Assembly (NCBI GenBank): GCA_030867875.1
Contig: JAOWCC010000577.1
Coordinates: 81,759,740 to 81,823,739 of the forward strand
DNA: 64,000 bases
Reading direction: 5' to 3'
Source of the DNA: Actinernus sp. WN-2022
Taxonomy: Eukaryota > Cnidaria > Anthozoa > Actiniaria > Actinernidae
The translations under genes were made by a program, and so were the position numbers. The notes below the pieces were generated by a model that worked only from the letters and a program-made list of their open reading frames with translations, made no database searches and had not been told where the DNA came from. This document shows positions 21,597-33,378 of the stretch, in pieces; within the stretch, counting starts at the first letter, position 1, and the number at the start of each line of letters is the position of its first letter.

Positions 21597-23767
21597 GTTC
21601 AGTTCAGTTCAGATTTATTTGCACGTGTTCAAAAATAAAAATATTACACTTTGTGAGTATTAGAAAGGGAATATAAGAAGTAAGTATAAGTGAGAGAAAC
21701 ATGATAATTCAATCGTGCGCAGTGGTCAAAGTAGCATTAGGGCTTTCGAGTTGACCACTGCCTGCGATGTTAATATTTGAACGTAAAGATTACTCAATGA
21801 TACGTGAACCGGAACTTAACAGAATAATAATAATGAAAATAATGAGAATAAAGCCCATGTCTGTTAATAAAATAGTAGTTTATGCTTGAGAAAGGAGAAG
21901 CGATTGTTTGCATTGTTTTGAAAATGCGTAGGACGATTTTGACTGTTTTATATTGTAATCGATTGACTCCAAAATTGAAGATGAAATCAATCTATTATTA
22001 AAGTGTAAGGATTCCATAGTTGGTTCCAGCTTTTGGTCTGCTAAAATTTTGCTTAGCAGCGAATCTGGTGTTATAAGTGTGACATGTTGCGGCTGTTTTT
22101 ATGGTGTTTGAGAATATAGAAGGAACTGTATCTTTTTCATTTATAATTTTAAAGGTCAAAGTCGCTATTTTCAACTTAAAAACGTTGTCGAGCTTGAGGA
22201 TTCGTAATAGATTAAAATAGGGAGTCGCGTCTTCTCTTTTATAAGCAAAAAATATATTTCTGATACATTTGTTTTGGCAGGTACGAAGTTTCGTAAGATG
22301 GGTAGTGTATATGTGTTACCCCAACTCATGATACCATAGTTGATGTAAGGGTAGATTAGAGTGTAGTAGAGTTGCTTCAGCATATTTAAATCAAAAATAT
22401 AGGTATTTGTTCAAAATACCTGTATTCTTTGAGATTTTGCAGTTAGCATGTTTAATCTGTTGTTCCCAACTTATATGTCTATCAATATATATTCCTAAAT
22501 ATTTGATATGGTCTTTTTGTTCGATGTTCTCAATTTGGATATATGAAGGTTTTTTTCCTTTGACAGCTAATAAGCATATAGTTGGTCTTTTTCATGTTGA
22601 TAGAGAGTCTATTTGTAGCACAGTATCGAAATATATCTCCCAGCCCTTCATTCATTACATTTTCAATCTCGTTCATATTTTTACTTGAGTAGAAAACATT
22701 AGTAACGTCTGCAAAAATTCGGAAAGAGAGTTTCTTAGAGCAGTTTGGCATGTCGTTTATGTAAAGTAAGAATAAGAGTGGTCCAAGCGTTGATCCTTTT
22801 GGCACCCCACAAGTCATCCTAAGTGTATGCGAGTCAGTGTTTCCTCTTCTGACATATTGTTGACGATTGTTCAAATAATCAGTAAACCAAGATAAGGGCG
22901 TGCCACGTATTCCATATTTATGTATTTTGCGAAGAGAATTTTATGATTAACCGTGTCAAAAGCTTTGGAGAAATCTAAAAATAACTAACATGTGGTCTCC
23001 TTGTTGTCAATTGCAGTTTTCAAATTGTCAGTAATTTCAAGGATTGCCTGTTCTGTTGAATGCCCTTTTCTAAAGCCAAATTGGTAGTTAAAAAATATGC
23101 TATTTTTTTCAAGAAACGACTCCAATTGATTATAAACTAGCTTTTCGAGAGTTCTTGCAAAGGGTGACAATACGGATATTGGTCGATAATTAAAAGGGTC
23201 AGTGGCAGTGCCACTTTTATAAATAGGTGTGATTCTCGAGACTTTTAGAATATCCGGAACAATGCCTGTTCTAATAGATTAATTGTAGATGTAAGTGAAT
23301 ATTGGTGAGATTATCGGGGCTGCTGATTTGACCAAATTGTTAGGGATATTAATAGATGCTTTGTTGCCGTCTAAACCTAAAAAGACCTCATGGACTTGTG
23401 TCTCAGTGATAGGGGACATTACGAATTAAACTGGAGACTGCATAAAGCATATCTAAGTATTTCTCCGTTGGTGGATGGCTTGTATATTTGAAAAAGTCAA
23501 TATTAATATCGCCCAAGATATAAATGTCATATTTACGTTGATTTAAATCCCTGAGCAACTCTTCAGTAAATATTTCGATATTTGATTTGGGGTGTCTATA
23601 TATACAACCAACAATGATAGGATTTTTTGCTTTACTGCGAGGATCAATTTCAATCCAACACGATTCAACAAGCTAGGTATTAAACTTAATATCAGGTCTA
23701 GGAATTGTTTCTAAATCTTGAGAAGCGTAAATAGCGGCTCCACCTGCTGCAGTTGGTGAATCAGTAT
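21597..23767 (-). pseudogene. Degenerate CR1/L2-like LINE, endonuclease end through 3' UTR
   Basis: Reading on the minus strand from 23,760, the end of an APE endonuclease domain appears (an IVGCIYRHP block, then ILGDINIDF), followed by reverse transcriptase blocks. These are PFARTLEKLVYNQL and GFRKGHSTEQAI (22,985-23,170), GVPKGSTLGPLLFLLYIND (22,530-22,874), and YTLIYPYINYGIMSWG (22,171-22,383). The catalytic (F/Y)ADD motif reads FADV, so one essential aspartate is lost. Several frame breaks separate the blocks. The 3' end at about 21,600 has repeated TGAAC words. A 3' UTR block, GTGGTCAAAGTAGC with CTTTCGAGTTGA, is shared with the LINE piece at 28.3 kb, so both belong to one family. Confidence 0.92.
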
Positions 23768-24126
23768 GAGTCGACAATTTTGCTGCACTGAACAAAAAAA
23801 CAAGTACAACCTCAACAACAAGTCTTAAAAAAAACAAGAGCGCCAGTTGAAATATCCTGAGCCTGTTGGAAGGCTAACGCACGAGTGAAGTTAAATAAAA
23901 CATTAAAGCCACAGGCAGCCGTTAACTTACGTTCAAAAACTCATGAATAATTAATGAGCAATTTGTCCAATCAGATGAAGCAAATCAGTCACGTGCATGC
24001 TACTTTATACCTGATAAAATCTCATCATTCTAAAAGGCCCGCAGAGGGATTTGAATTTTGTCCCAGGGGGAAACGGGGTTAATGATCGAGACAATGGAAT
24101 TTCTATTGATGTTTCAGCTTTCTCAT
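23768..24126. other. Non-coding gap
   Basis: Contains a TTTTGCTGCACTGAACAAAAAAACAAG word like that before the short repeat at 19,411. No gene seen. Confidence 0.4.
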
Positions 24127-24219
24127 TGAATTGCTAATTAGGATGAACGTTTTATATAAAGAATACTAATGAACATGAAATTTTAAATAAAGTTTCATCC
24201 TAATTAAGAATTCACTGAT
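24127..24219. mobile_element. Small foldback
   Basis: TGAATTGCTAATTAGGATGAA pairs with TTTCATCCTAATTAAGAATTCA around a 45-nt loop. Confidence 0.7.
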
Positions 24220-24758
24220 AAAGACCCAAAGATAGCAAAAAGTACAAGGAACATAAGGTACCTAGATAATAAATTTTGCACTAAATTTACTAATATCAGC
24301 AGACTACCGAGATACACAGATAATATTTTTAAAATGAAGTTATCCAACTACTATTACTTGTTTACCGAGCCACTGTTTAGTTCCAATTATGAAACCAAAC
24401 TCAAAGCTGTAAAATAATAAAAACGTGCATTAAACTTACATATTTTGTGCCGGAGTCCAAAATTTAGAGTCTGCCGTCATGTCAGTCACATCGCCTTTTA
24501 GTTCCAAGTCTTGAACTTTATTGAGGTAAACCACGACACCAAATCCTTCAAGTGCATTGCGAAACGCCGCTTCAAACAACATAGTATGGTAATTTCTTCA
24601 TGTCATTCCCTTGAGATGTTCGTCAGTAATTGCAGGCGGTGATTACTCGAATATTTTGCATGGCGTTGTGAATACAAAGGTCCAATGGTTCATTGAGTAA
24701 CTATTCCCTTGAGATGTGCGTCTTTCTTTCATTGCATTCTTAAAGCGTTTTTGAAGCC

Positions 24759-24860
24759 GTTTAAAACACTCACAGCACGTGTTTTATCAAGTATAAAAAT
24801 TCTCGGGCTTCGCCCTCGAATTTTTAAACTTGATAAAACACTGCTGTGAGTGTTTTAAAC
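24759..24860. mobile_element. Near-perfect 102-nt palindrome
   Basis: GTTTAAAACACTCACAGC opens a stem of about 47 bp that closes with GCTGTGAGTGTTTTAAAC. The tip is GGGCTTCGCCC. Only a few mismatches or single-base bulges break the stem. It is probably a recent foldback MITE. Function unknown. Confidence 0.9.
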
Positions 24861-25370
24861 AGTACATATAAATGTATGGAAGCTAAGGAAAGAGACTCGC
24901 TAAAAGAGTTTTTGGGCATTATGAGATATGCTAATGCCCGGCAAACTTTTATAGCCCTAAAAACAGCTGAACTGTCATAATTTTATAGAAAAAAGGTGTG
25001 AAAGTGCAAAAAAAATATTACCTACCCTACTGAAATAGAACGCAACGTTGTGGTGAACAAAAACAACATGGCCAACGGCAAAGGCCGGTGGAGGCTCCGA
25101 ACAGCCATCAATTGCAAGGAATCGAGAGGTTCGTAAATAAACAGAAAAGCCCCATGAATAAGAAAGCTAGTGACATAAAAACCTTCTGTTGGTCCCTGAA
25201 GTTCCTGGAACGTAATATTTGCAACCTAGCCTCCAGCTGACTTCGACCACCTGTTATCCAGGTTCTTCATTAGACATTCCCAAAATTAGTGGCGAAGTTT
25301 ACGACTTTACGAGCCTGGAACACCGGCTTTCGTGTTTTCAAATAGTAACCAAATATTCCTCTCTGATGAA

Positions 25371-25657
25371 AATAGGCCCTTTGCAGCTAACACATCACGT
25401 GGTTGTACTGGAGAGCAAAAAATATCTTACTTCATTTATTTAAATGCATTGTACAAGATCGGTATTGCTATTAGCAAAACCTATTTGTAAATGCTATTTT
25501 CCACCTCCAATCGGTTGTCGATCTTTCAAAGATCAGTTAAAGATAGCTTGCTCTCCAGCATCCATGGCAACGTCTTTCCCATGGGGATCACGAGCTCAAT
25601 TCATTCGTTAATGAAGTATTATATCAGCACGTGACTGTTAGCTGCAAAGGGCCTATT
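25371..25657. mobile_element. 287-bp foldback with about 65-bp arms
   Basis: AATAGGCCCTTTGCAGCTAAC is inverted at GTTAGCTGCAAAGGGCCTATT. Inner blocks CACGTG and TACTTCATT/AATGAAGTA also pair. The loop contains the dispersed repeat shared with 17,091. Confidence 0.88.
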
Positions 25658-25972
25658 CCCCAAGGCTAGTCAATATCCTTTGTAATAAGGGCTTCGAAAA
25701 GTCACGTCCATTTTTTGCTTCAAAGCGAAAATATTTAGTACGCAAACTGACAATGCTCCAATTCATCCCTCGACCTCGTTGTCCACGGCAGTCCCCTTCC
25801 CGGTACTTCTGAGGAAAACAGCCAAGCGAGATTTGCTGACTGCAAACATTGACAGTGTCTCAGGATGCCACTTAGAGATTTTCCAGCGATATCCAAATTG
25901 TCCAAGGTTCGCAAAACAGGTGTCAAGAGACGTGTTGATCGAGAAATTTTCGATGAAGACTGTACTGACTTC

Positions 25973-26060
25973 AGTTATACTCCCATATAAAAGGGACGGG
26001 GATGATCTTCGAAAAAATCAATTTTACCCCTAAAATATACCAATTTGGGCGTGGCCTTTC
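25973..26060 (+). repeat. Partial copy of the poly-G MITE family
   Basis: TACTCCCATATAAAAGGGACGGGGATGATC followed by TTTTACCCCTAAAATATACC and GGGCGTGGC matches the interior left end of 18,678-18,992. The G-run end is missing. Confidence 0.7.
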
Positions 26061-26243
26061 TCTTCCTTTATCTTTTGAGGAAAAGTTTAAAAATCGTTAT
26101 GTGAACATTTAAGGTTTTTATATCCAGTAACTGCTACAATATCTTGCAGTACGTTATATTACTAAACAACCAGCTGGCATTTTCCCGGGAAAATTTGTAC
26201 ATACATACATATTGCCATTGAAATGTTTTTCTTTTCTTTTTAG

Positions 26244-26631
26244 GATGATTCGGGATCTTCAGCCTCAGATGTGCCTATCCAATTTGTCAGTGAAAGCAGC
26301 ACACCAACTGTTATACATGTACGGCAATCAGCCTCCGCAGGTTCTGGAAAAAACTTGGTAGTACCAGGTAGGCGAGTAGCTCCAGCTAGGCCAGCTGATA
26401 ACTTTGTCTGGAATAATTTTCATTGTTCAACCACTGCTTACATTGAGAGAAAATCCAGGTGCCAGACCTGTCAGGGGATCAGGTCGCCCTGTAATTCCTA
26501 GTGTTCGTTTGACAGGCAAGCATTTTGGACAGAGGGCTGACAAGAGGAGAAGATGCAAAGTTTGTGCCTACACCAGAAATGCAATGGGGAACCTCAAACA
26601 GACTAAAACTATTTTTTTGTTCGAAATGTGA
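26244..26631 (+). pseudogene. piggyBac-type transposase, C-terminal exon fragment
   Basis: After a good acceptor (CTTTTCTTTTTAG) an open frame begins. In a second frame (26,404-26,631) the sequence reads RPVRGSGRP, then VRLTGKHFGQR, then RRRCKVCAY. This is the linker and first Cys pair of the cysteine-rich zinc finger that ends piggyBac/PGBD transposases (RLTG-HF motif). The finger is cut after KTIFLF and the later Cys/His pairs are missing. The change of frame near 26,440 shows decay. The catalytic DDD domain is not in the window. A diagnostic piggyBac-like MITE lies at 55.4 kb. Confidence 0.7.
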
Positions 26632-27016
26632 TAGGGGGAGGAGGGTAGGGGATTATCAAGCTGCATGAATTTTTTTACTCCAGAAGTCATGATAAATAAA
26701 TTGCTATATAAATAAATTGTGTTCATTCGCCAACACTTAAATTATGAAGATATGACCTGTCGGTTTTGTCCCTCTTATTTATTTTCACCATGGTGTTTCT
26801 TTTCCTCCTTCCCATTATCTGAGAGCCAGCTTATAATAAAACAATGACAAAAACTTTGACCAAAGAAAATTATGCTGGTGGGCGGGGAATCAAGCCGGGG
26901 AATTCCGAAATGTACGAATATCAGAAAAGCAATACTTGTTAAAATAATAGGTCCTCTTTAGCTCGGGTAGGGGGTGGGATTGATACAGCATCATTTTTTT
27001 TTGGGGGGGGGTTGGA
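26632..27016. other. Non-coding gap
   Basis: AT-rich, with a T-run and G-run at 26,990-27,012. No gene seen. Confidence 0.4.
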
Positions 27017-27266
27017 CTTAATAGACCAGTTCGCGGTAAATTCCGACATTTTTAAAGGGGTGCAAACATGTCGCGAAATACAGTATTTGTATGGGAATCG
27101 ATGGGAATCCGATGCCAAATAAAATCCATTTAATCGAATTTCTGAAATATTCTTCACAGACTTCAGATACAAACTTAAGATACCATGTAAAAGATTAACA
27201 TATCGAGATTTGAAGGATGTAGCTGTGCTGGGAAGCGTGCAATCGTGTTTTCAGTTTTCCATAAAT
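27017..27266 (+). repeat. Dispersed repeat, copy 1 of 2
   Basis: AATAGACCAG starts a block that matches 29,835-30,040 in the same orientation. Shared words are GGGAATCCGATGCCAAA, GAAATATTCTTC, ACTTAAGATACCA, and GGATGTAGCTGTGCTGG with AAGCGTGCAATCGTGTTTT. Confidence 0.85.
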
Positions 27267-27960
27267 TGTAAAAACGAGTCGAAAATTTCATAAATTCGAT
27301 TAAACGGATTTTATTTAGGAAAGGCAGAGAGATGAGAAACATCTGCTCGCAGGGTACGGATTATGGGACTCGTGAAAATAAAAAAGCTGGTTTTATAAAA
27401 TTAGACATTTTATATTTATGAAGAAGTTTTAAAATACGATATGTTTGTTACTAAGTTGCAAGAAATTACAACTTACATAAATAGCGACAAGTTATAAGGG
27501 ACCGTCGACATATGCTTTATATTGCTCCGGGGGGAGGGTTAGTCTTGAACCACCAAGATTGCCGCCAAAACTTCGTAGCAAATAAAGCAAACATTTTATC
27601 CATTTATAGAAAATGGCCTGTTACGGCTCTCTTTGTGACTTGCGGCTTAGCGTTAGGTAAACCAGGTCCGGCTAATTTACTCATAAAACCAAATAAATGA
27701 CTAGAACGGATGCGAAGGAGACTAATTCGCCGCAGGCTCTTCTATCGTCCAGATCTCATTTGCACCGAACGCCTGTCATGAATCAAAATTACATCAATTA
27801 AAACTCATCGAAATAAACAGAAAACTCGAATTTTACTCGCTATTCAAACATGATACCAGCAGCTCTAATATTTTAACCAAATTAAGAATAGGGAGCATAG
27901 AAAAATTCTTACAAAATTAAGATGTGGTAATCACAACCTCAGAATAGAAACCGGTAGACA
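27267..27960. other. Non-coding gap
   Basis: AAAGGCAGAGAGATGAGAAAC at 27,320 also occurs near 15,345. A 62-codon plus frame at 27,512 has no recognisable domain. The segment around 27,700-27,950 reads with many stops in all frames. Confidence 0.35.
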
Positions 27961-28277
27961 CTCCAACCCCCGGGGGGGGGGGGGGGGGGGGGGTACTCTA
28001 CCTAAAATTGGGTAGGGGTGTGCCGCTGGGGCTCTGAAACCCTTACCCTGTTTAAGACAAAAAAAACTCAAATTTTCATACCCTGTTCAAGACAAAGTGT
28101 TAAAATTTTCCCTCTATAAGACAAATAACAAATTATCTATACTTGGATGTCAGTGTTTATTGTGATCTTGTATAATGAGTGTCATAACTAAATAAGTCTT
28201 CAGCAAGCACTAGACTAAATAACGGCACTAGATAAATACCATACCCTGTTCAAGATCTGTCGATGTGAAAATGGATA

Positions 28278-29305
28278 CCCTGTCTACAGATTCAGATTCA
28301 TTTATTTTGCACTATTTTTCCTTTTTTTTAAATAGAATTTACAAATATGTAGGAAAAAGGAATGATAATATAAGCTATTAAATTTAATGAGCTAGGTTAG
28401 ATGTGCGTAGTGGTCAAAGTAGCCGCTAGGCTTTCGAGTTGATCACTACCATAGGTATAATAGTCGAGGGAAAAAAAGAAGAATTATATAAATAGGAAAA
28501 GTGCAGAGAAGAAATTGAGGAAAAAGATTCCAGAGGAATTATACAAAAGAAATAAGAAAAAGAGCAGAGGAAAGGGGTGTTGGTAATACAAAAGGAAATA
28601 TTGCTATAATTAGTTTACATATAAATAATTTCATGAATATAATAATCCTAATGCTACTGTTTCTCAAGTTTCATAATTTCTTGAATATAATAATCCTAAT
28701 ACTAATGTTGATACTTATGTTAATTATTCTAATGCTAATACTAATACTAATACTAATTATAATACTAAGTACTGTAATAATACTGAAAATAATACGAGCA
28801 AAGGAAAAGGGTGCTAATAATACGAAAGGAAATATTACTATAATTAGTTTACATATAAATAATTTCATAAACATAATAATAATCTCAATGTTAATGTTTC
28901 TCAAGTTTCATAATTTCATGAATATAATAATCTAATGCTAATGTTGATACTTATGTTAATTCTAATAATTCTAATACTAATACTAATTCTAGTACTATTA
29001 CTAAGTACTATAACAATACTTATTAGTACCGCTGTAAATAAGTTTCTCAAGAATGTAGTAGTCATATATGCCAACTTTATGAACATAATATTATCATTAT
29101 AGCTGGCTGTCAAGTAGGAACAGTTTGTATTCTTTTTTAAAGCCACTATGTGATAAGTTTTTGATTTTCAGAGGGATTTTTTCCCATATTCTTGATGCAA
29201 GGGTCTTAAATCTTGATAAGCCATAGTTTGTCCTAGAAGCTGGTCTGTATAGATTCTTATTTAAAGCATATCTAGTATTATAGTTATGGATTTCTGAAAC
29301 AGTCT
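28278..29305 (-). pseudogene. LINE 3' fragment nested in the poly-G element
   Basis: On the minus strand from 29,300 the frame reads HNYNTRYALNKNLY, then TNYGLSRFKTLASRIW and LKIKNLSHSGFKKEYK, the conserved reverse transcriptase C-terminal end. A long TAATAC-rich 3' UTR follows, then the GTGGTCAAAGTAGC block shared with the LINE at 21.6 kb and a TGAATCTGAA tail. The catalytic domain is absent through 5' truncation. Confidence 0.88.
28560..29060. repeat. TAATAC-rich repeat within the LINE 3' UTR, tandemly duplicated
   Basis: CTAATACTAATACTAATTCT-type words make up two roughly 240-bp copies that both contain AGTTTACATATAAATAATTTCAT. Open frames here are low-complexity by-products. Confidence 0.8.
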
Positions 29306-29643
29306 AAGATCAGAAACTCGAAAAACCATACCCTGTCCAGCGGATCATCCCCGTATAGTCCATATATGGGAGTACCCCCCCCCCCCCCCTCCCCCCGGGC
29401 TCCAACCCTAGAATCCCCCTCGATCGAGCTAAGAACATGCCAACAATGTCAATCAAACGACATTGACAATGAAGTGCACTTCTCATTTCACTGTGATTAG
29501 AGCAATTATAGTCTATAGAATACCCCACCATTTGGCTCATTAATTAATTTTCTCAAATTTTCATACAAACTTTCTAAAAACCTAACCCTGAGAATTTAGC
29601 ATAGTTTAGCACAGTTTTCAAGTGATCTTTCGAAGTGGCGGGG

Positions 29644-29813
29644 TATTCTTAGCCTGCTTGCCGGCTCTCCTGTATTTTTTTTCGGTCGTTTCTTATTTTT
29701 TTTCGGTCGTTTCTTTTCGGATTGGGTCACCTGTGGCACGCGGTCAAAATGGGGCGAGGACAAAAATGTCCGAAAAAAATTACAAGAGAGCCGGCAAGCA
29801 GGCTAAGATATTC
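29644..29813. mobile_element. 170-bp foldback
   Basis: TATTCTTAGCCTGCTTGCCGG and its inverse, GCCGGCAAGCAGGCTAAGAT, form the arms, extended by GCTCTC and TTTTTTTCGG blocks. A direct repeat TTTTTTTTCGGTCGTTTCTT lies in the loop. Confidence 0.9.
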
Positions 29814-29834
29814 TATAATCTAGCCTGGAATCGG

Positions 29835-30040
29835 TTAATAGACCAACCCAAGGTAATTTCCACCATCTTGTTGGGGGTCGGGAATCCGATGCCAAAAGAT
29901 TTCCGTAAAATCGAATTTATGAAATATTCTTCAGAATCAAACTTAAGATACCAGGTAAAAGATTAACTGATCAACATTTGAGGGATGTAGCTGTGCTGGT
30001 AAGCGTGCAATCGTGTTTTTAGTTTCCCATACATTTGTCT
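29835..30040 (+). repeat. Dispersed repeat, copy 2 of 2
   Basis: Same family as 27,017-27,266, with moderate divergence and the same orientation. Confidence 0.85.
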
Positions 30041-32048
30041 GTAAATTTCCCCGCATCGCGTTGTTACAGACAAATGTGGGAGAGCTTGCGACTTGAGAGC
30101 TTGCGACTGAGCGTTATAAGGAGCTATACTGTCTGACAGAGCACATCCTCGGGCAGGAAAACAATCGGGAAGAGAGAAAATGAGCGACACTAAAATGATT
30201 CCTTTGTCTTCGTTGCGCGCGGAGGTGGAGGAACACTAAAACCGGAAATGCTGAGTAACCTAACCCGTATCCGTCACTTGATGGTTTTGACAGTTTAGTT
30301 GAAGCTACCTCGGGCTATGTCGTAACGAAAACACAAGGTTTCAAAACCTAAGTATCAAAAGACTCGGCAGTCATTCATAATGAAGATGTGGATAGGTAAG
30401 TTTTATTTGCAACAGAGTTAGTTTATTAGTCTGTACTGATGGAGCTGCTATGCTTAACGGCTGAACAAAGTCTTGCGTTCATTAGCAGTAGTAGGTGAGA
30501 AGCTTTAAACGTTGCCAGTTGTTATATATATGCCTTTTTTGTCCACACATTGAAACAAAACTCGGCTATATTAGAAGAAAGTAAATGCTAGGTCTTATTT
30601 CTCTGTAGTCAGAAATACCAGAGCTATGTTTTAACTAAGTTCATGTAGCATGAAGCAACAGTATTTCCCGCCTATTTATTACTCGGGCTGCCTGTGGCAG
30701 CGCCGAGTCTTAAAATGCAAGTCGTTATTTATTTATTTTTTATCATTGGTGTCAGACGGCTTCTGCGCATGCGTTAAAGGTCAAATTCGAACCAATCAGA
30801 TTGCACTGTGCTGGTCACGCAAACAAAGGTTAGATTTCCTCAGGCGCGCTCAGATAAGAAAATTCAAAGCTCAGACTAGGCGAGACAAGGAGATATCAAT
30901 TTCAAATAGTCATTGTCAGAAATCTATTCCATCGTGGGCAATGATGCAATACAACCTAAATTTGGGTCAGGTCCATGTTTTACGACAGAATAACCAGAGT
31001 CTTTCTACTGGATTCGGAGAGCTCGAGACATTATACGAGTCTGCTAATATGGGGAAAACTGAAACAAAACATGAACTTTGACGGCAGAAACCCTCATATT
31101 TGAGCCAAGCGGAATATTTACATGATCCGCTAAGATTTTTACAAATCTAATTAGTTAAGCAGATGTACGCAGTGTATGCCAACTGAAATGCTGTGCTCGT
31201 TTTGTGGTTACGGCTCAGTGGGGCAACTATACGAACAAGAAGCATGAACTGCCAGCAAAGAGAGAGGAATTGATCGGAGACGTTAAATTACGTTACTGTG
31301 AAGAGGATCAAAATTCAAGTTTTGTAGCTTGAGACTGTCTTCTGCCGTGACTCGTGAGAGAAATTGGAAAAGATCTAGCTGTTTCATTCAGACACTGGCA
31401 AATTTATTGAAAGCTACGGGCTTACTTTATGAGATTATTATTCATTGTGGAATGAAAGGAAACAGGTTAGCTGAAAGTTAAGTTCGAGGTAGGCTTCGAC
31501 TTTCATTCCGATTCAGTGCATATGTGCACGAAGGTGTCAGTTACGTAAGTACTGTAAGTAAACTCTTTTTGATTTGAATAAATTTCCTCTCAGTTTGTCT
31601 GTTAATGTACTTTTCCTTCTAATTATCGCTTTATTTAACATCTGATTTAGAGTATGCGTACCTCAGAATAAATTATTTGAAAGGTCAACTGAATTCTTGT
31701 GTCGATAGGCGCAAATGTTTTTTGTGAAACAGTCTGTGTATATGAGAAGCGGCTTAATAGAAGAGCTTTCTCATTTATAGGAATTACAATTTTTTTTCTT
31801 GCTATGAAATTTATGTTTCATTTCACATTTATTCATACAGTTTTAGCCGGACATTTCCCCGAGTTTTTGATCTATTTTCAATCAAATTCAAAATCTGAAT
31901 ATGTCATTGTATTGCATTTATACACTTGAATGTGCCAGTATTCTGTTGTTCGAATCCTGCGTTATCATAGTCATGCCATAAAAGCGATTAATAGACCAGT
32001 CTGTTTTTTCGACGTTCTCACTGGCGAATTAAAGCACGACTTGATACT
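30041..32048. other. Core sequence with no recognised gene
   Basis: A 143-codon plus-strand frame at 30,650-31,081 is the longest non-repetitive frame in the core. It has no resemblance to a family I know and contains promoter-like rather than codon-like stretches. ATG with a close GTAAGT donor at 30,380-30,396 could be a very short first exon. Neither is called as a gene. Confidence 0.35.
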
Positions 32049-32125
32049 AAGAGGATTTCAAATGAAAGTGTATTTCATCTTCAATCTCATGTGGCCCGAG
32101 TGAAAGCCCAGATGGGCTCTTGTTA
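32049..32125 (-). repeat. Short interspersed repeat, copy 2
   Basis: Inverted copy of 19,411-19,486 with about two mismatches. A TTAATAGACCAG word nearby also begins the repeat at 27,017. Confidence 0.85.
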
Positions 32126-32989
32126 AATTTGGTACCGGTAATCAGAATTAAGACAACCTAATTGTAGGTTGGTTTTCATTCGAATATTAAATGCGCTATC
32201 TTGAAGGCTCATTAAAGTCTAAATGAAAGTGATAAATGATAAAGACTATCCTGGATTCGAGAGATAAAATGTTTTGCCTGGTTTGTGTTCGGTGATTTTC
32301 CTTGGTTATTTCACCTACGAAGAAGTTGAACTTTTGACCTGAGCAAACTTTGGCGGGAATTTTATACCTCTGGCCGGCATGGTTGTTCGAAGAGTGAATA
32401 ACGCTATTTCACTATTAAAGGATGTCGCGGAAATGACAAGTTCTATTACATTTCTTTCCTCATATTAAACGATGCCTTAAATCCAGTAATGTTGAGAATA
32501 ATCAACCGAATGGCGCGAGCAATGTAAACACCGCATGGGTTCACAGGATGCGGTTCCTGTCACAAGTGAACTCAGGAAATTGTCATGGTACATCAAAAGC
32601 TTAAAAACGAAACCCATGGCAATTCACTAAGTGAAATTTAGCTCGGGAAATTGTGGTCACACACATAAAAATCGGAACCTGAAACAACCATACCACAGAT
32701 CGAATTGGAATTTAGCGTGATGGTTTTCGGTGTGGAGGAAGGAAACAACCACAACCAGCCGGACCGGCTAATCTCGGGCTGCTCGTTTGTTTCGCTGAAG
32801 TGCGATGGTTCTGCATCCACAATGAAATTTATAAAGCAAAAAAAAACGTGCTTCACCTTTTTACGTGTTTACGTATTTTGTAGTGTTTGTATTGCGTCTT
32901 TGTCTTTGACGTTTCGTAGTACGGATTGCTCGACATAATTTTGGATCATTGCAGTTATGTAGTTATGATATTGAATCATGTTTGTCGCG
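32126..32989. other. Non-coding gap
   Basis: GC is slightly higher near 32,500-32,800, with overlapping 70-codon frames on both strands. No domain recognised. Confidence 0.35.
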
Positions 32990-33068
32990 TAGCACTAGTA
33001 AGTGTAAAGAATGTAATATAAAGTGGTAAGCTGTAGTGCTAAGTGTACCACTTTACATCACATTCTTT
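32990..33068 (-). repeat. SINE 3' body fragment folded into a palindrome
   Basis: GCGTAGCACTAGTAAGTGTAAAG and TAGTGCTAAGTGTACCACTTTACATCACA match, in inverse, the body of the tRNA-derived SINE at 50.4 kb. GTAAAGAATGTAATATAAAG also pairs with CTTTACATCACATTCTTTA, giving a hairpin. Confidence 0.7.
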
Positions 33069-33155
33069 ATACCTACCATATAGTGGCTGATCAAAGCCAG
33101 GACCGACCCGGCTAATTCAAAGATCGAATTGGGATATTTTAAACCCTGGTTGTAA

Positions 33156-33378
33156 TATACCACCTAAATTTATGTGTTTGAGGGATATTTAAAACCTGGT
33201 TACATAAATTTACGTACTCCTTGCACACTGTAATATGTCACATAAATTTATGTGTTTGAGGGATATTTAAAACCTGGTTACATAAATTTATGTACTCCTT
33301 GCACACTGTATTATGCAACATAAATTTATGTGTTTGAGGGATATTGAAAACATGGTTACATAAATTTATGTACAAGCT
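33156..33378. repeat. 78-bp tandem repeat, about 3 copies
   Basis: Each unit has AAATTTATGTGTTTGAGGGA, then AAAACCTGGTTACATAAATT and CTCCTTGCACACTGTA. Within each unit CATAAATTTATG is palindromic. Confidence 0.93.

Larger units (their letters stand above)
27969..29398. mobile_element. Poly-G MITE-family element split by a LINE
   Basis: The left end is a CCCGGGGG run and the right end a C-run closing CCCCCCGG. The flanks are CTCCAACC on both sides. Just inside the right end, CATATATGGGAGTA matches the family. The interior ATACCCTG words recur on both sides of a LINE 3' fragment, so the LINE inserted into this copy. Confidence 0.75.

Noticed and set aside
30380..30396. Very short first exon with a GTAAGT donor
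   Set aside because: Five codons before a donor is too little to support without transcripts.
30650..31081. 143-codon ORF as a host gene
   Set aside because: No family resemblance, no splice or conservation evidence, and an irregular composition.
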